Of a DNA stretch of 64,000 bases, positions 24,860 through 34,292 are shown piece after piece. The translations under genes were made by a program, and so were the position numbers. The notes under the pieces were generated by a model. It had not been told where the DNA came from, did not search any database, and was given only the letters and a program-made list of their open reading frames with translations. The first letter of the stretch is position 1, and each line of letters opens with the position of its first letter. The stretch comes from Planosporangium mesophilum (GTDB taxonomy: Bacteria; Actinomycetota; Actinomycetes; Mycobacteriales; Micromonosporaceae): the NCBI RefSeq assembly GCF_016863255.1, contig NZ_BOON01000043.1, forward strand, positions 1 through 64,000, in the 5' to 3' direction.

Positions 24860-27478
24860 ATGACGTCAAGTGAGCAGCGGACTACAGGCCAGGCCATATT
24901 CGTGAGGACACCCTTGACGCTCCACACCGCCACCGAAGCCCGGCTCGTGCTCGACCACCAGAGCCGGGCGTTTCTCGATGCGATCGAGGCGAATCCGCAC
25001 GCTCCGATGAGCGTCGGCATTCACGCGCCGGGCGGCTACGGCAAGAGCGTCATCCTTCGCGAGCTGGCACGGATCTACCGGCGCGCCGGCGTCACCGTGA
25101 TCAACGACTGGCGCGACGGCCTGGAAACGGCGGACGAGAACTGCGTTCTGCTGGTGGACGACGCCCACCAGCTCGACGAGGCCCGGCTGAAAGAGCTGCG
25201 ACACCTGGTCGAGCTGCGGCGGCACCGGTTGGCGATCGCGTACCGGCCGTGGCCGCGTCCGTCCATCCTGGCCGAACTGTCGGAGGCGCTGAAGCGGGAC
25301 CGGGCGCCGCTGGTGCTCTGCCCGTTCACCGAGGAGCAGACCGGTACCTATCTCCGGTTGGCGCACGGCGCCGAACCGGATCCGTCGATGGTGACGTTCG
25401 TGCACGCCCAGACCGGCGGGGTGCCGCGATTCGTGGACCGGCTGGTGCGGGTCCTGGGTACCGACCCCGGTGGGCTGCCGACCGAGACCCCCCAGGCCGC
25501 GGTGATCCAGTTCGGCGCGGACCTGGACGACCTCGACGACGACGTGCGGCGGCTGTTGCTGGCCGCAGCGACCGAGGTGGATCTTCCCGTACACCTGCTC
25601 AGCACGCTGCTGTCGATGGATCCCGACGCGGTCGACGAGATCGTCCGGGCCGCCCGGGCCACGGGGCTGCTCGGACCGGGCGACCGGCTGCCCCCGATCG
25701 CGCGGCGCGCCGTCGCCGCACTCAGCCCCACGACGCACCGCATCGCGGTTTGGCAGCGGCTGGCGGAGCTCCAGACACAGCGCGGCGCGTCCGTACTCCC
25801 GCTGGCCCGTGCGCTGCTCGGGGCCGGTGCCGCCGACGCCTCTCTGGCCGCGGTGTACGAGACCGCGGGCGACGAGGCGCTGACCGAGGAGCCCGCCCTC
25901 GCGGCCGAGCTCTTCGCCATCGCCTCGGCCGCCGGCCGGCCGACCACGGCGCGCCAGGCGGTCGCGGCGGCGCTCGCCGGCGATCTCGACTCCGCGCTCC
26001 GGCTGTCGGACCGGCTGATCGCGGCACAGAGCTCACCGGAGCGCGCGGACGGGGCGGCGGTGGCGGCGGTGGCGCTGACCCACCGCGGCCAGATCGGCCG
26101 CAGCGCCGAGCTGTACCGGTGGTCGGGCACGGCATCGTCGATCGCGTTCTCGACGATCGGTTACACGGCGACCGGTCACCCCGAGGAGTTCGACCGCCTG
26201 CTCCAGAGCCGTCCGGCGGACGGGCCGCCGACCCTGCTCGCCAGCGCGGCGCTGTTGATGGCGCGGGGAGTACGGGAGACCCTGTCCGGCTCGCCGACCA
26301 CCGCGCTGTCCGCCCTCGTCCAGGCGTCCGCCCTGCTGGAGCCGGCCGGGCGGGCGGCGCTCCTGCCGGACAGCCCGGCGGCGCTGGCCGCCCTGGTGGC
26401 GCTGCACAGCGGCGAGTTCGACATCGCCGAACGGGTGCTCGACCGCGCCGTCACCGTCCGCATGGGCGGCGTCCTGATGGTGCGACGTCACCGTCTGCTG
26501 CAGGCATGGATACAGATGGTGCGGGGGCGGACCGCCGTTGCCGCGCAGATGCTGGCCTCCGTCACCTCCGGCGGCCGGCCACTCGAGTCGCGGGACCTGC
26601 TGTTCGCCACCGCTCTGGAGATGGGCATCGCGCGCCGCGACAGCGATCTGACGGCGCTGCAACGGGGCTGGGGACACGCGCACGACGCCGTCGTACGGCA
26701 CCCGGTGGACCTGTTCACGCTGCTACCGCTGGGCGAGTTCGTCATCGCCGCCGCGCGGCTCGGCGAGTTGAGCGCGCTGATGCCGTACCTGCGCGACGCC
26801 CGGCTCCTGCTGGAGCGGCTGGGGAATCCGAAGCTGTGGGCGACGCCCCTGCACTGGAGCGCCCTGCACGCGGCGATCATCGCGGAGGAGCCGACGGCGG
26901 TCGACGACCACGTCCGGATCCTGACCGCCGCCGCGGGCCACACCCGGTACGGGTCGGTGGTGGCCGCGGCCGCGGAGAGCTGGGTCGAGGTGCTGCACGG
27001 AGTCGTCGACCCGGAGCCGGTCGAGGCGGCCGCCCGTGGCCTGCACGGCGCGGGCCTGTCCTGGGACGGCGCCCGGCTCGCCGGGCAGGCCGCGATCCGC
27101 ACCTCGGACCGCCGGGCCATGACCGCGCTGCTGGACTGTGCCCGGATGCTGCAGGGCAGGCCGACCGGGCCCCGAGCGACGGTGCAACCGGCCGAGTCGG
27201 CGGCGGCCGCGGACACCGTGACCGCCCCCAACGAGGGCAGGCTCAGCGACCGCGAACAGGAAGTAGCCGATCTTGTACTCGCCGGCATGACGTACAAGCA
27301 GATCGGTGACCGGCTGTTCATCTCGGCCAAGACGGTCGAGCACCACGTGGCGCGGATGCGGCAGCGGCTGAACTGCTCCAGCCGCAGCGAGCTGCTGGCC
27401 ACGCTGCGGGCGATGGCCGCCGCGCGGACCGGGGGCGGCTCGGCCACGGTGCCCTGGCCCAGGCAACCCTCGCGGTAA
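24860..27478 (+). CDS. Large ATPase-LuxR transcriptional regulator (IniR-like)
   Basis: An 872-residue regulator: AAA/STAND-type ATPase at the N-terminus with Walker A APGGYGKSV (56-64) and Walker B CVLLVDDAHQ (about 93-102), a long alpha-helical TPR-like middle, and a LuxR HTH at about 806-860 (LSDREQEVADLVLAGM, KTVEHHVARMRQRL). Size and build match mycobacterial IniR, which controls iniBAC and is encoded beside it; here the gene is also beside an IniB/IniA/IniC-like set. The start is not fixed by a ribosome site; GTG 24902 is an alternative. Confidence 0.83.
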   Translation: MTSSEQRTTGQAIFVRTPLTLHTATEARLVLDHQSRAFLDAIEANPHAPMSVGIHAPGGYGKSVILRELARIYRRAGVTVINDWRDGLETADENCVLLVDDAHQLDEARLKELRHLVELRRHRLAIAYRPWPRPSILAELSEALKRDRAPLVLCPFTEEQTGTYLRLAHGAEPDPSMVTFVHAQTGGVPRFVDRLVRVLGTDPGGLPTETPQAAVIQFGADLDDLDDDVRRLLLAAATEVDLPVHLLSTLLSMDPDAVDEIVRAARATGLLGPGDRLPPIARRAVAALSPTTHRIAVWQRLAELQTQRGASVLPLARALLGAGAADASLAAVYETAGDEALTEEPALAAELFAIASAAGRPTTARQAVAAALAGDLDSALRLSDRLIAAQSSPERADGAAVAAVALTHRGQIGRSAELYRWSGTASSIAFSTIGYTATGHPEEFDRLLQSRPADGPPTLLASAALLMARGVRETLSGSPTTALSALVQASALLEPAGRAALLPDSPAALAALVALHSGEFDIAERVLDRAVTVRMGGVLMVRRHRLLQAWIQMVRGRTAVAAQMLASVTSGGRPLESRDLLFATALEMGIARRDSDLTALQRGWGHAHDAVVRHPVDLFTLLPLGEFVIAAARLGELSALMPYLRDARLLLERLGNPKLWATPLHWSALHAAIIAEEPTAVDDHVRILTAAAGHTRYGSVVAAAAESWVEVLHGVVDPEPVEAAARGLHGAGLSWDGARLAGQAAIRTSDRRAMTALLDCARMLQGRPTGPRATVQPAESAAAADTVTAPNEGRLSDREQEVADLVLAGMTYKQIGDRLFISAKTVEHHVARMRQRLNCSSRSELLATLRAMAAARTGGGSATVPWPRQPSR

Positions 27479-27490
27479 CGGCATCGGCGG

Positions 27491-27877
27491 CTACCGTCGT
27501 CTGATCAACTCTGGCACCAGGTTCTGGAACTCCTTCGGGAGCTGACCGAGCACGTCCTGGAACTCCCCGTCACCGACCGCCCTGTGCAGGGTCTGGAAAA
27601 CCGCCGGCACACCCCGGCTCGCGGTGTCGGAGTCCACGCCGGCCCGGATGCTGACCCGGCGGACGAACTCGTCCAGGTCGAACGCCTCGGCGGGCTCGTC
27701 GGTCGTGGTCAGGAACTCCCGTAGCTCGGTCGGCAACTGCTCCGCCAGGTCCCGCGCCTCACCACCGGTGATCCGCTCCGCGAGCGTCAGCAGGGCCGCC
27801 TGCGTCACGGCCTCCGCCTGCCCGAGGGAGCCGCCCATCCGCTCCGCGACCTTCTCGATGAACCGCGCGTACTTCAT
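27491..27877 (-). CDS. DUF2267 family protein
   Basis: A 128-residue protein with the two-helix-bundle repeat of DUF2267: AERMGGSLGQAEAVTQAALL and ITGGEARDLAEQLPTELREF, then DEFVRRVSIRAGVD and FQDVLGQLPKEFQNLVPEL. No membrane segment or signal. It converges on the LuxR gene, ending 12 bp from it. Family function is unknown. Confidence 0.85.
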   Translation of the reverse strand: MKYARFIEKVAERMGGSLGQAEAVTQAALLTLAERITGGEARDLAEQLPTELREFLTTTDEPAEAFDLDEFVRRVSIRAGVDSDTASRGVPAVFQTLHRAVGDGEFQDVLGQLPKEFQNLVPELIRRR

Positions 27878-27913
27878 GTCGAGATCGTCCCCTCGGATCG
27901 CAGCCGGGTCTGG

Positions 27914-28519
27914 CTACCCGCCTGGGAGAGGGCGAAACGACTCCGCCGCGGCGGCGCGCAGCGGGCCGGGCGCGGGCCGGCCGTCCAGCGCCATCGGATC
28001 CACGCTCCAGGCGCGGGCCATCCGCATCACGTCGTCCTCCGACACCAGTACGTCGGCCTCGTCGTCCAGCGCCGGCGGCAGGCCGATCGCGGTCTCGGTG
28101 TCGTCCGGGTCGCCCCGCCACTCGGTGACCTCGCCGGTCTCGCCCACGTACTCGAACGCGCGCACCAGGACGCCGTCGACCGCCCGCTGCCACCGGTGCA
28201 GCTCCGAGACCCGGTAGGTGGCGAAGAACTGCACCTCGGTACCGAGGGTGGCGGACAGGTGCGCGATGTGCAGGGCCGGCGCGGTGCGCAGCAGCCAGCG
28301 ACCGACGACGAGCAGCCAGCGGGTGCCGCCCACGCCGGGCAACTGCGGCGTGAGCGCCACCCGGTCGTCGGTCAGGTACGCCAGGTCCATCCCGTTGCGC
28401 CAGGAGACCGGGCCGAGGTCGCGCAGGCCCAGGGCGCCGGCCACCGCCGTCTCGTCGCCGTCGCGCACCGCGAGCCACGCCTGCTTGGGCCCGAAGCCGA
28501 CCATGGTTTCGCCGTCCAT
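27914..28519 (-). CDS. Conserved hypothetical protein
   Basis: A 201-residue soluble protein. Recognisable stretches such as VSWRNGMDLAYLTDDRVALT, WLLVVGRWLL and EVQFFATYRVSELHRWQR occur in uncharacterised actinobacterial proteins, but I cannot assign a fold. The end is Pro/Ala-rich. It lies 36 bp upstream of the DUF2267 gene on the same strand and may be co-transcribed. Confidence 0.7.
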   Translation of the reverse strand: MDGETMVGFGPKQAWLAVRDGDETAVAGALGLRDLGPVSWRNGMDLAYLTDDRVALTPQLPGVGGTRWLLVVGRWLLRTAPALHIAHLSATLGTEVQFFATYRVSELHRWQRAVDGVLVRAFEYVGETGEVTEWRGDPDDTETAIGLPPALDDEADVLVSEDDVMRMARAWSVDPMALDGRPAPGPLRAAAAESFRPLPGG

Positions 28520-28560
28520 GTCCGTACGCTACCCACCGTGACAGCGACCGGCGCGGCGGT

Positions 28561-28956
28561 TCAGGAAGATCGCGGCGGCTCGTCCCGGCCCGACTCCTCG
28601 GCCGCGTCGGCCTCCTCCTTGGTGTGGTGCACCGCCTGGTCGGCGTGCTCCGGCGGGGCGTAGACGGTGTACAGCACGAGCGGGTTGGGGCCGGCGTTCA
28701 CGAAGTTGTGCCGGGTGCCGGCGGGCACCACGACCAGCTCGCCCTGGCTCACCTTCCGCTTCTCGTCGCCGACGGTCGCCTCGGCCACGCCGCTGACGAA
28801 GGTGAGGATCTGGTCGGTGTCCTCGTGGACCTCCTCGCCGATCTCGCCACCCGGCGGGATGGTCATGATCACGAGCTGGCTGTAACGCCCGGTCCAGAGC
28901 ACCCGGCGGAAGTCCGGGCTCTGCTGGGCAACGGTGGCAATCGTGAAGTGTTCCAT
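28561..28956 (-). CDS. Cupin-domain protein
   Basis: A 131-residue small cupin. Metal site residues are seen in cupin motif 1 (GGEIGEEVHEDTDQILTFVSG, with E, H and D/E in place of the usual HxH...E) and motif 2 (VVPAGTRHNFVN, with H). Start MEHFTIAT is chosen because the domain begins here. The acidic tail (KEEADAAEESGRDE) is unusual. Substrate unknown; these small cupins include mannose isomerase-like and stress proteins. Confidence 0.82.
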   Translation of the reverse strand: MEHFTIATVAQQSPDFRRVLWTGRYSQLVIMTIPPGGEIGEEVHEDTDQILTFVSGVAEATVGDEKRKVSQGELVVVPAGTRHNFVNAGPNPLVLYTVYAPPEHADQAVHHTKEEADAAEESGRDEPPRSS

Positions 28957-29039
28957 GCCGGGTGCCTTACCCCGATGAGCACCCGGCCACTCCCGCCGGC
29001 TGGGTGCGTCCGACCACATCGGACATCCGGCCGGTGCCC

Positions 29040-30683
29040 CTACTTCGGCAGGATCATGTCCCGGGCGGGCGCGAACGTGTAGCCGAGCGCCTGAAGGCCC
29101 TCGACCAGCTTCGGCAGGTACTCGAGCCCCAGGAACGGGTGGTAGAAGAAGCTGGCGACCCCGTCCCGGACGACGAGCTGCCGGCGAGCCGAGTCCAGGA
29201 TCTGCTCCGGTGATCGGGGCTCGTTCTGGTTGAACCGCTGCGTCGCCACGTTGCCGAGCGTCTCCGGGATGACGGCGGTTCCGTAGACGTCACGCACCGG
29301 GTACGGGAAGAACTGGCTGGCGTACAGCGTGGGGTCGACCGGCCGGCCGGTGAGCACGCCGGAGAAGTAGTTGGCCCGCTCGTACCGGGCGGCGACCTCG
29401 GCCGAGATCGCCCGGTAGTCGTCGGCGCTGGCGAGGTAGTGCGGGAATTCGAAGATGTCGGGTGCCGGCAGCCCGACCGCTGCCCACTCGGCCCGCGCCG
29501 CCGCGAGCCGGCCGCTCGCCCAGCTCGGCGAGTCCTCGGGCACCGGCCCGTCGAGGACCACCCGGTTGCCGGCGTCGATGTGGGAGCGCCAGAACTCGTA
29601 GTCCTCTGCGCTGACCCCGTACGGGTTCCTGCCGCCGGTGTACCCGTGGCTGTAGCCGTGTGCGATCAGCGTGCCACCGCGCTCCGTCAGGTACCGCAGC
29701 GCCGCCACCAGGTCGGGGCGGTCGCGCAGCCGCAGGTGCACCGGCCGGCCACCGCTGTAGACGCCGGCCGGGTCGTCGTAGGAGGCGAACACCGCCACCG
29801 AGAACGGGACGCCGCGGCCGGCGAGATAGTCACCGAGAGCCCGCAGCTGCGCCGGGTCGGAGTGCGGGCCGACGTCCTCGATGCGTACCAGGGCCCGGTG
29901 CCGCTCGGGCGTGGCCGGGGCGAGGAGGTCGAAGAGCAGATCGGTGAAGGCCAGGTACCGGTCGTCCGGCGCGAGGTACGGGAACGGCAGCTCGCCGACG
30001 TACGTGAGGGTGCCGGTACGGATCGCCCAGGGCGCGCGGACGCCACCGGTGCGCACCGCCTCGGCCAGGGTCTTCACCTTCGCGGCGTCGGTGATCCGGA
30101 GGTCCATGACGCCGCCGGTGTTGGCCTCGTGACGGGTCAGCGCGGTGCCCTTGTACCGCACCTCGGTCACCGGCGACGGGTCGAACCCCGCAGCTACGAA
30201 GCCGAGCCGGGTCGCCGCGTCGGGACGCCGGGCGGCGAGCTGTCCGATGTCGTCGCCCAGCCACATCACGGGTACGCGTGCCGCGAGGACGTCGTCGAGG
30301 AAGGCGCCGGGCAGCGGCGTGCCGCCGGCGGAGCCGATGTAGACGATCGCGGTGTAGCGGGCGTCCTCGCACGCGGCGTAGCCGGCGACCGGGTGGGAGG
30401 TCCAGCCGCCGAAGTGGGAGACCAGGTTGGCGGTCTCCATGGCGTACAGCTCGGCGTACCGGTCCTCGCCGTCGTACAGGACGAGGGTCCGCGGTACGGC
30501 GGTGTTCTGAGGCGCGGCACATCCGCCGCCGCCCGCCGCCGGCCCGCGGGCAGGAGACCCGCCACCGAAAGCGTCACACCCGCCGGCCGGCGCCGCGAGC
30601 AACGCCGTCGCCACGAGTACGGCGAGCGCGCGGAAAGCGCGCCGCGACGGGGCACCGGCGCCCGGTGCGGCGGGTACGGTCAT
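29040..30683 (-). CDS. DUF2334 polysaccharide-deacetylase-like lipoprotein
   Basis: A 547-residue protein with a lipoprotein signal (LVATALLAAPAGGC). The C-terminal part is DUF2334, related to NodB deacetylases: VRIEDVGPHSDPAQLRALGD, FSVAVFASYDD, LIAHGYSHGYTGG (metal-binding His) and FEFPHYLASADDYRAIS. A start at 30683 is chosen because the signal peptide begins here; the frame is open further upstream. Acts outside the cell, probably on a glycan; substrate unknown. Confidence 0.82.
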   Translation of the reverse strand: MTVPAAPGAGAPSRRAFRALAVLVATALLAAPAGGCDAFGGGSPARGPAAGGGGCAAPQNTAVPRTLVLYDGEDRYAELYAMETANLVSHFGGWTSHPVAGYAACEDARYTAIVYIGSAGGTPLPGAFLDDVLAARVPVMWLGDDIGQLAARRPDAATRLGFVAAGFDPSPVTEVRYKGTALTRHEANTGGVMDLRITDAAKVKTLAEAVRTGGVRAPWAIRTGTLTYVGELPFPYLAPDDRYLAFTDLLFDLLAPATPERHRALVRIEDVGPHSDPAQLRALGDYLAGRGVPFSVAVFASYDDPAGVYSGGRPVHLRLRDRPDLVAALRYLTERGGTLIAHGYSHGYTGGRNPYGVSAEDYEFWRSHIDAGNRVVLDGPVPEDSPSWASGRLAAARAEWAAVGLPAPDIFEFPHYLASADDYRAISAEVAARYERANYFSGVLTGRPVDPTLYASQFFPYPVRDVYGTAVIPETLGNVATQRFNQNEPRSPEQILDSARRQLVVRDGVASFFYHPFLGLEYLPKLVEGLQALGYTFAPARDMILPK

Positions 30684-30933
30684 CCCACCGAGCGTTCGGT
30701 GGTGGCGTTGCTTGTGGGTATCGCTCGACGTTGCGGGCGGGTAGCGGACCGGAAATCGCCCGGTGCGAATGCGCAATCCAACGGCGGCCGGCAGCGATGA
30801 CGAGGAGAATGAACAACGCAACTTTCTCGCGGGATCTTGCATCATCTGGCAATCACGGTGCGGTGCGTTGCCCTTACCGATCGTGAATAGTTGAGTGGCC
30901 TTCGGTCTGGTCCGGTGCATTCACGAGGAGCTG

Positions 30934-31731
30934 ATGGATACCCACCACTTTGCCGCTCGTATGGGCAGCGCCCTTCCGTCCCTGGTGCGCTGGGGATTGT
31001 CGCCCGACGCTGACCTGGTCTACCGCACCCTGGTGTCGCTCGACACGGCGCGGGAGAGCCAACTGGCCCAGGAACTGGGGATGGCCCATGAGCGGGTCCG
31101 TGAAGCAATGCGCGAACTGGCGCACGCCGACGCTATCCGGCGGGTATCGTCCACGTCGCGACGCACCACCAAGGCGAACGGGCGGGCCGTCTGGGCCGCT
31201 CGACAGCCCAATCAGGTCGTCCGGCAACTGCATGGTCACCGCACGCACCCGAACGGGACAGCAGCGATCCGAGGCACGGTTCCCGGACAGAGCGTCCCGC
31301 CGCCGAGGAAGCCACCAGCCATGGAGACAGCCACAAGACCGGTACCGGCCGAACCGACACCATCGACCGCTCCGCTCCACCTGGGGACGGCGACCGCGCG
31401 GGGGGCCGGCCCGGACCGGGTGGCCGGCGAGGGCCGGCGCTGGATACCCCAGCAGGCTCAGCCGGCGTCGTTCGAGGCGCTGAGCGGCGGGGGCGGCCAC
31501 GACGACTGCCAGTCGGTCGCGCTCACCCCGCGCGAGCGGGCGATCGTCGAACTGCTCGCGCAGGGGCACACCGACGAGACCGCCGCGCGGGAGCTGGACC
31601 TCAGTCGGCGGACCGTCGGGTACGCCCTGGGCGGGCTGATGAGCCGGCTCGGCGTGGACAACCGGTTCCAGCTCGGGCTCGCGCTCGGCGCGATGCGGGC
31701 CGCCACCCCGGCGCCGCGGAACAAGAGCTAA
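30934..31731 (+). CDS. LuxR-type regulator with N-terminal winged-helix (TrmB-like)
   Basis: A 265-residue DNA-binding protein. Residues 15-85 resemble a TrmB-like winged helix (LSPDADLVYRTLVSLDT, LAQELGMAHERVREAMRELA), a Pro/Ala-rich linker follows, and the C-terminal 65 residues are a LuxR HTH (LTPRERAIVELLAQGHTDET, LSRRTVGYALGGLMSRLGVD). GAGGAG precedes the ATG by three bases. Actinomycete proteins of this build are often stand-alone regulators without a receiver. Its stop overlaps that of crtB, but a functional link is unproven. Confidence 0.82.
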   Translation: MDTHHFAARMGSALPSLVRWGLSPDADLVYRTLVSLDTARESQLAQELGMAHERVREAMRELAHADAIRRVSSTSRRTTKANGRAVWAARQPNQVVRQLHGHRTHPNGTAAIRGTVPGQSVPPPRKPPAMETATRPVPAEPTPSTAPLHLGTATARGAGPDRVAGEGRRWIPQQAQPASFEALSGGGGHDDCQSVALTPRERAIVELLAQGHTDETAARELDLSRRTVGYALGGLMSRLGVDNRFQLGLALGAMRAATPAPRNKS

Positions 31732-32684
31732 CCGAGTCCGCCCACCGGCTGGGCACGGCGGGCCGCACCCTGCGGTACCGCCACCCCGGCCGGGGTCAGC
31801 ACCGACGCGAGCGCCACGGCGAGCCGGCGCCCCGCCGATACCCGGGCGCGCTCGGCGAACACGTCGTACCCGAGCTTCTCGACCTCGTCCAGGATGCCGC
31901 CGTAGAGCCGGTACGCCGCGCGGATGCAGCCCTGCGAGCCCGGCGCGAGCATGGTCACGCCGGGGGCGGCGTGCCGGTAGTGCTCGCGCGCCCGCCCCAC
32001 CTCGTACGCGATCAACTCCCGGATCCGGCCGTCCACCACCCCGACGCCGAGGCCGCCGGCGGCCCGTGCCGCCTTCAGGTCGGCCGGCGTGACGCCGAAG
32101 CGGGCCAGGTCGTCCCGGGGCAGGTACACCCGCCCGAGGTCGAGGTCCTCGGCGACGTCGCGGATGAAGTTGGTGAGCTGGAACGCCAGTCCCAGCTGGC
32201 GGGCCGGCTCCCGGGCCGCCGCCGGATCCGGCGAACCCAGGATCGGCAGCATCATGGTGCCGATCACGGCCGCCGAGCCCTCCATGTACCCGAGCAGGTC
32301 GTCGTAGCTGTCGTATCCGCTGACGGTCAGGTCCATCGCCATGCTGGCCAGGAACTTGCGGAAGTCGTCGAGGTCCAGGTCGAAGACGCTGATCGTGTGC
32401 AGCACGGCGGGTAGCAGCGGGTCGTCGACGACCGCGCCCGCGAGGCCGGCCAGGAAGGCGTCCGACCACGCGGCGAGCCGGGTCGCGCGCTCGGCCGGCG
32501 GGAGCGCCTCGGTACGGTCGACGATCTCGTCGGCGTACCGGGCGAAGCCGTACAGGGCGTGCACGTGCCGGCGCTTCCACTCCGGCAGCAGGTGGGTGGC
32601 CAGGTAGTACGTGCGACCATGCCGGCGGTGCAGTTGCCGGCAGCGCTCGTACGAGGCGGCGAGCGGTTCCATCCCGGTTCCCAT
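31728..32684 (-). CDS. crtB: Phytoene synthase
   Basis: A 318-residue squalene/phytoene synthase. It condenses two geranylgeranyl-PP to phytoene, the first committed carotenoid step. The two aspartate motifs that bind Mg-diphosphate are present (YADEIVD and NFIRDVAED), as is YCRQLHRRH-like start CRQLHRRHGRTYYLATHLL. Divergent from crtI, with a tandem 12-bp repeat only 11 bp upstream of its start. A second in-frame ATG at 32672 is possible. It overlaps the LuxR gene's end by 4 bases. Confidence 0.92.
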   Translation of the reverse strand: MGTGMEPLAASYERCRQLHRRHGRTYYLATHLLPEWKRRHVHALYGFARYADEIVDRTEALPPAERATRLAAWSDAFLAGLAGAVVDDPLLPAVLHTISVFDLDLDDFRKFLASMAMDLTVSGYDSYDDLLGYMEGSAAVIGTMMLPILGSPDPAAAREPARQLGLAFQLTNFIRDVAEDLDLGRVYLPRDDLARFGVTPADLKAARAAGGLGVGVVDGRIRELIAYEVGRAREHYRHAAPGVTMLAPGSQGCIRAAYRLYGGILDEVEKLGYDVFAERARVSAGRRLAVALASVLTPAGVAVPQGAARRAQPVGGLG

Positions 32685-32694
32685 TCCTGACCCT

Positions 32695-32741
32695 GAATCG
32701 ACGCAAGAATCGACGCAACTTCAGAGCCTACGCTACGATTC
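32695..32741. promoter_or_regulatory. Tandem 12-bp repeat between crtB and crtI (candidate MerR/LitR operator)
   Basis: GAATCGACGCAA occurs twice without a gap (32695-32706, 32707-32718), and the inverse core CGATTC follows at 32736-32741. The core ATCGACGCAAC recurs at 35831-35841, just past the MerR gene. CarH/LitR-type regulators bind tandem direct repeats of about this length. Assignment is inference. Confidence 0.55.
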
Positions 32742-32804
32742 GACCCTGGGCCAGGAAAGCGACGCAGGACACCGCGTGCCGAACGGCCAGCTAGGAGGAG
32801 CGAC

Positions 32805-34292
32805 GTGCGAAGCGTTACCGGGCCGACCCGACGGGTCGTGGTCGTCGGCGCCGGACTGGGCGGCCTGGCCTGCGCGATCCGCCTTGCCGCGGCCGGTCGC
32901 GAGGTGACCGTACTGGAGCGCGAGGCCTACCCCGGCGGGCGAGCCGGCAGGCTGAGCCTCGACGGGTACGAGTTCGACACCGGTCCGACCGTGCTCACCA
33001 TGCCCGACCTGCTGGCCGACCTCGTCGGCAGCGTCGGCGAGGAGCTGGACGACTGGATCACGCTCAACCGGCTCGACCCGGCGTACCGGGCGCACTTCCC
33101 GGACGGCTCGACCCTCGACGTGATCAGCGACACCGCCCGGATGGCCGGCGAGGTGTCCCGCGTCTGCGGGCCCCGGGAGGCCGACGGCTACCTGCGCTTC
33201 GTCGACTACACCCGGGAGCTCTGGCGGCTGGAGCGCGACGACTTCATCGACCGCAACCTCGACACCCCCCGCGACCTGGTCACCGCGAACCTGCTGCGAC
33301 TGGTGGCGATGGGCGGGTTCCGCCGGCTGCAGACCAAGGTCGACCAGTTCTTCCGCGACGGCCGTACCCGGCGGATCTTCTCCTTCCAGGCCATGTACGC
33401 GGGCCTCGCACCGCGTGACGCCCTCGCCCTCTACGCGGTGATCGCCTACCTCGACACGGTCGCCGGCGTGTACTACCCGGCCGGCGGCGTCCACGCGGTC
33501 CCGAAGGCGCTCGCCGGCATCGCGGAGAAGCACGGCGTCACGATCAAATACGACACCCGCGTCACCGGCGTCGTCACGCGGGCCGGTCGGGCCACCGGCG
33601 TCACCGTGTCCGACGGGGAGTTCGTCCCGGCCGACGTGGTCGTCCTCAACCCGGACCTTCCGATCGCATACCGCGACCTGCTGCCCGGCCCGCGCCGGCG
33701 GCTGTCGAGGCTGCGTCACTCACCATCCGCCGTCGTGCTCCACATCGGCTCGATGCAGGCGTACCAACGGATCTCGCACCACAACGTCCACTTCGGGCGC
33801 GCCTGGGAGCGCACCTTCGACGAGGTGATCCGCCACGGGCGACTGATGAGCGACCCGTCGCTGCTGGTCACCAACCCGAGCCGGTCGGATCCGTCGGTCG
33901 CACCCGCCGGCCGGCACACGTACTACGTCCTCGCGCCCGCGCCCAACCTCGCCAGGTCCGCCATCGACTGGCGGGGCGGCGCCGCCGAAAGCTACCGCGA
34001 CGAACTGATCGGGACGCTCGAACAGCGCGGGTACCGCGGGTTCGGCGACGGCATCGAGGTGTGCCACACGGTGACCCCGGCCGACTGGGCCGACGCCGGC
34101 ATGGCGGCCGGCACGCCGTTCGCGGCGGCGCACACGCTGCGCCAGACCGGACCGTTCCGCCCCGGCAACCTGCACCCCGCGCTGGACAACGTCGTCTTCG
34201 TGGGCTCCGGCACCCAGCCGGGCGTCGGCGTACCGATGGTTGTCATCTCCGGTCGGCTGGCTGCCGAGCGCATCACGGGAGTGACGTCATGA
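32805..34292 (+). CDS. crtI: Phytoene desaturase
   Basis: A 495-residue FAD enzyme that desaturates phytoene toward lycopene. N-terminal dinucleotide fold VVVVGAGLGGLACAIRLAAA with a following E (VTVLERE), PGGRAGR, and the C-terminal bacterial CrtI signature GTQPGVGVPMVVISGRLAAE. GTG start with AGGAGG (32794-32799). First gene of the crtI-idi-merR operon; its stop overlaps the idi start. Divergent from crtB. No crtE or cyclase is in the window. Confidence 0.92.
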   Translation: MRSVTGPTRRVVVVGAGLGGLACAIRLAAAGREVTVLEREAYPGGRAGRLSLDGYEFDTGPTVLTMPDLLADLVGSVGEELDDWITLNRLDPAYRAHFPDGSTLDVISDTARMAGEVSRVCGPREADGYLRFVDYTRELWRLERDDFIDRNLDTPRDLVTANLLRLVAMGGFRRLQTKVDQFFRDGRTRRIFSFQAMYAGLAPRDALALYAVIAYLDTVAGVYYPAGGVHAVPKALAGIAEKHGVTIKYDTRVTGVVTRAGRATGVTVSDGEFVPADVVVLNPDLPIAYRDLLPGPRRRLSRLRHSPSAVVLHIGSMQAYQRISHHNVHFGRAWERTFDEVIRHGRLMSDPSLLVTNPSRSDPSVAPAGRHTYYVLAPAPNLARSAIDWRGGAAESYRDELIGTLEQRGYRGFGDGIEVCHTVTPADWADAGMAAGTPFAAAHTLRQTGPFRPGNLHPALDNVVFVGSGTQPGVGVPMVVISGRLAAERITGVTS

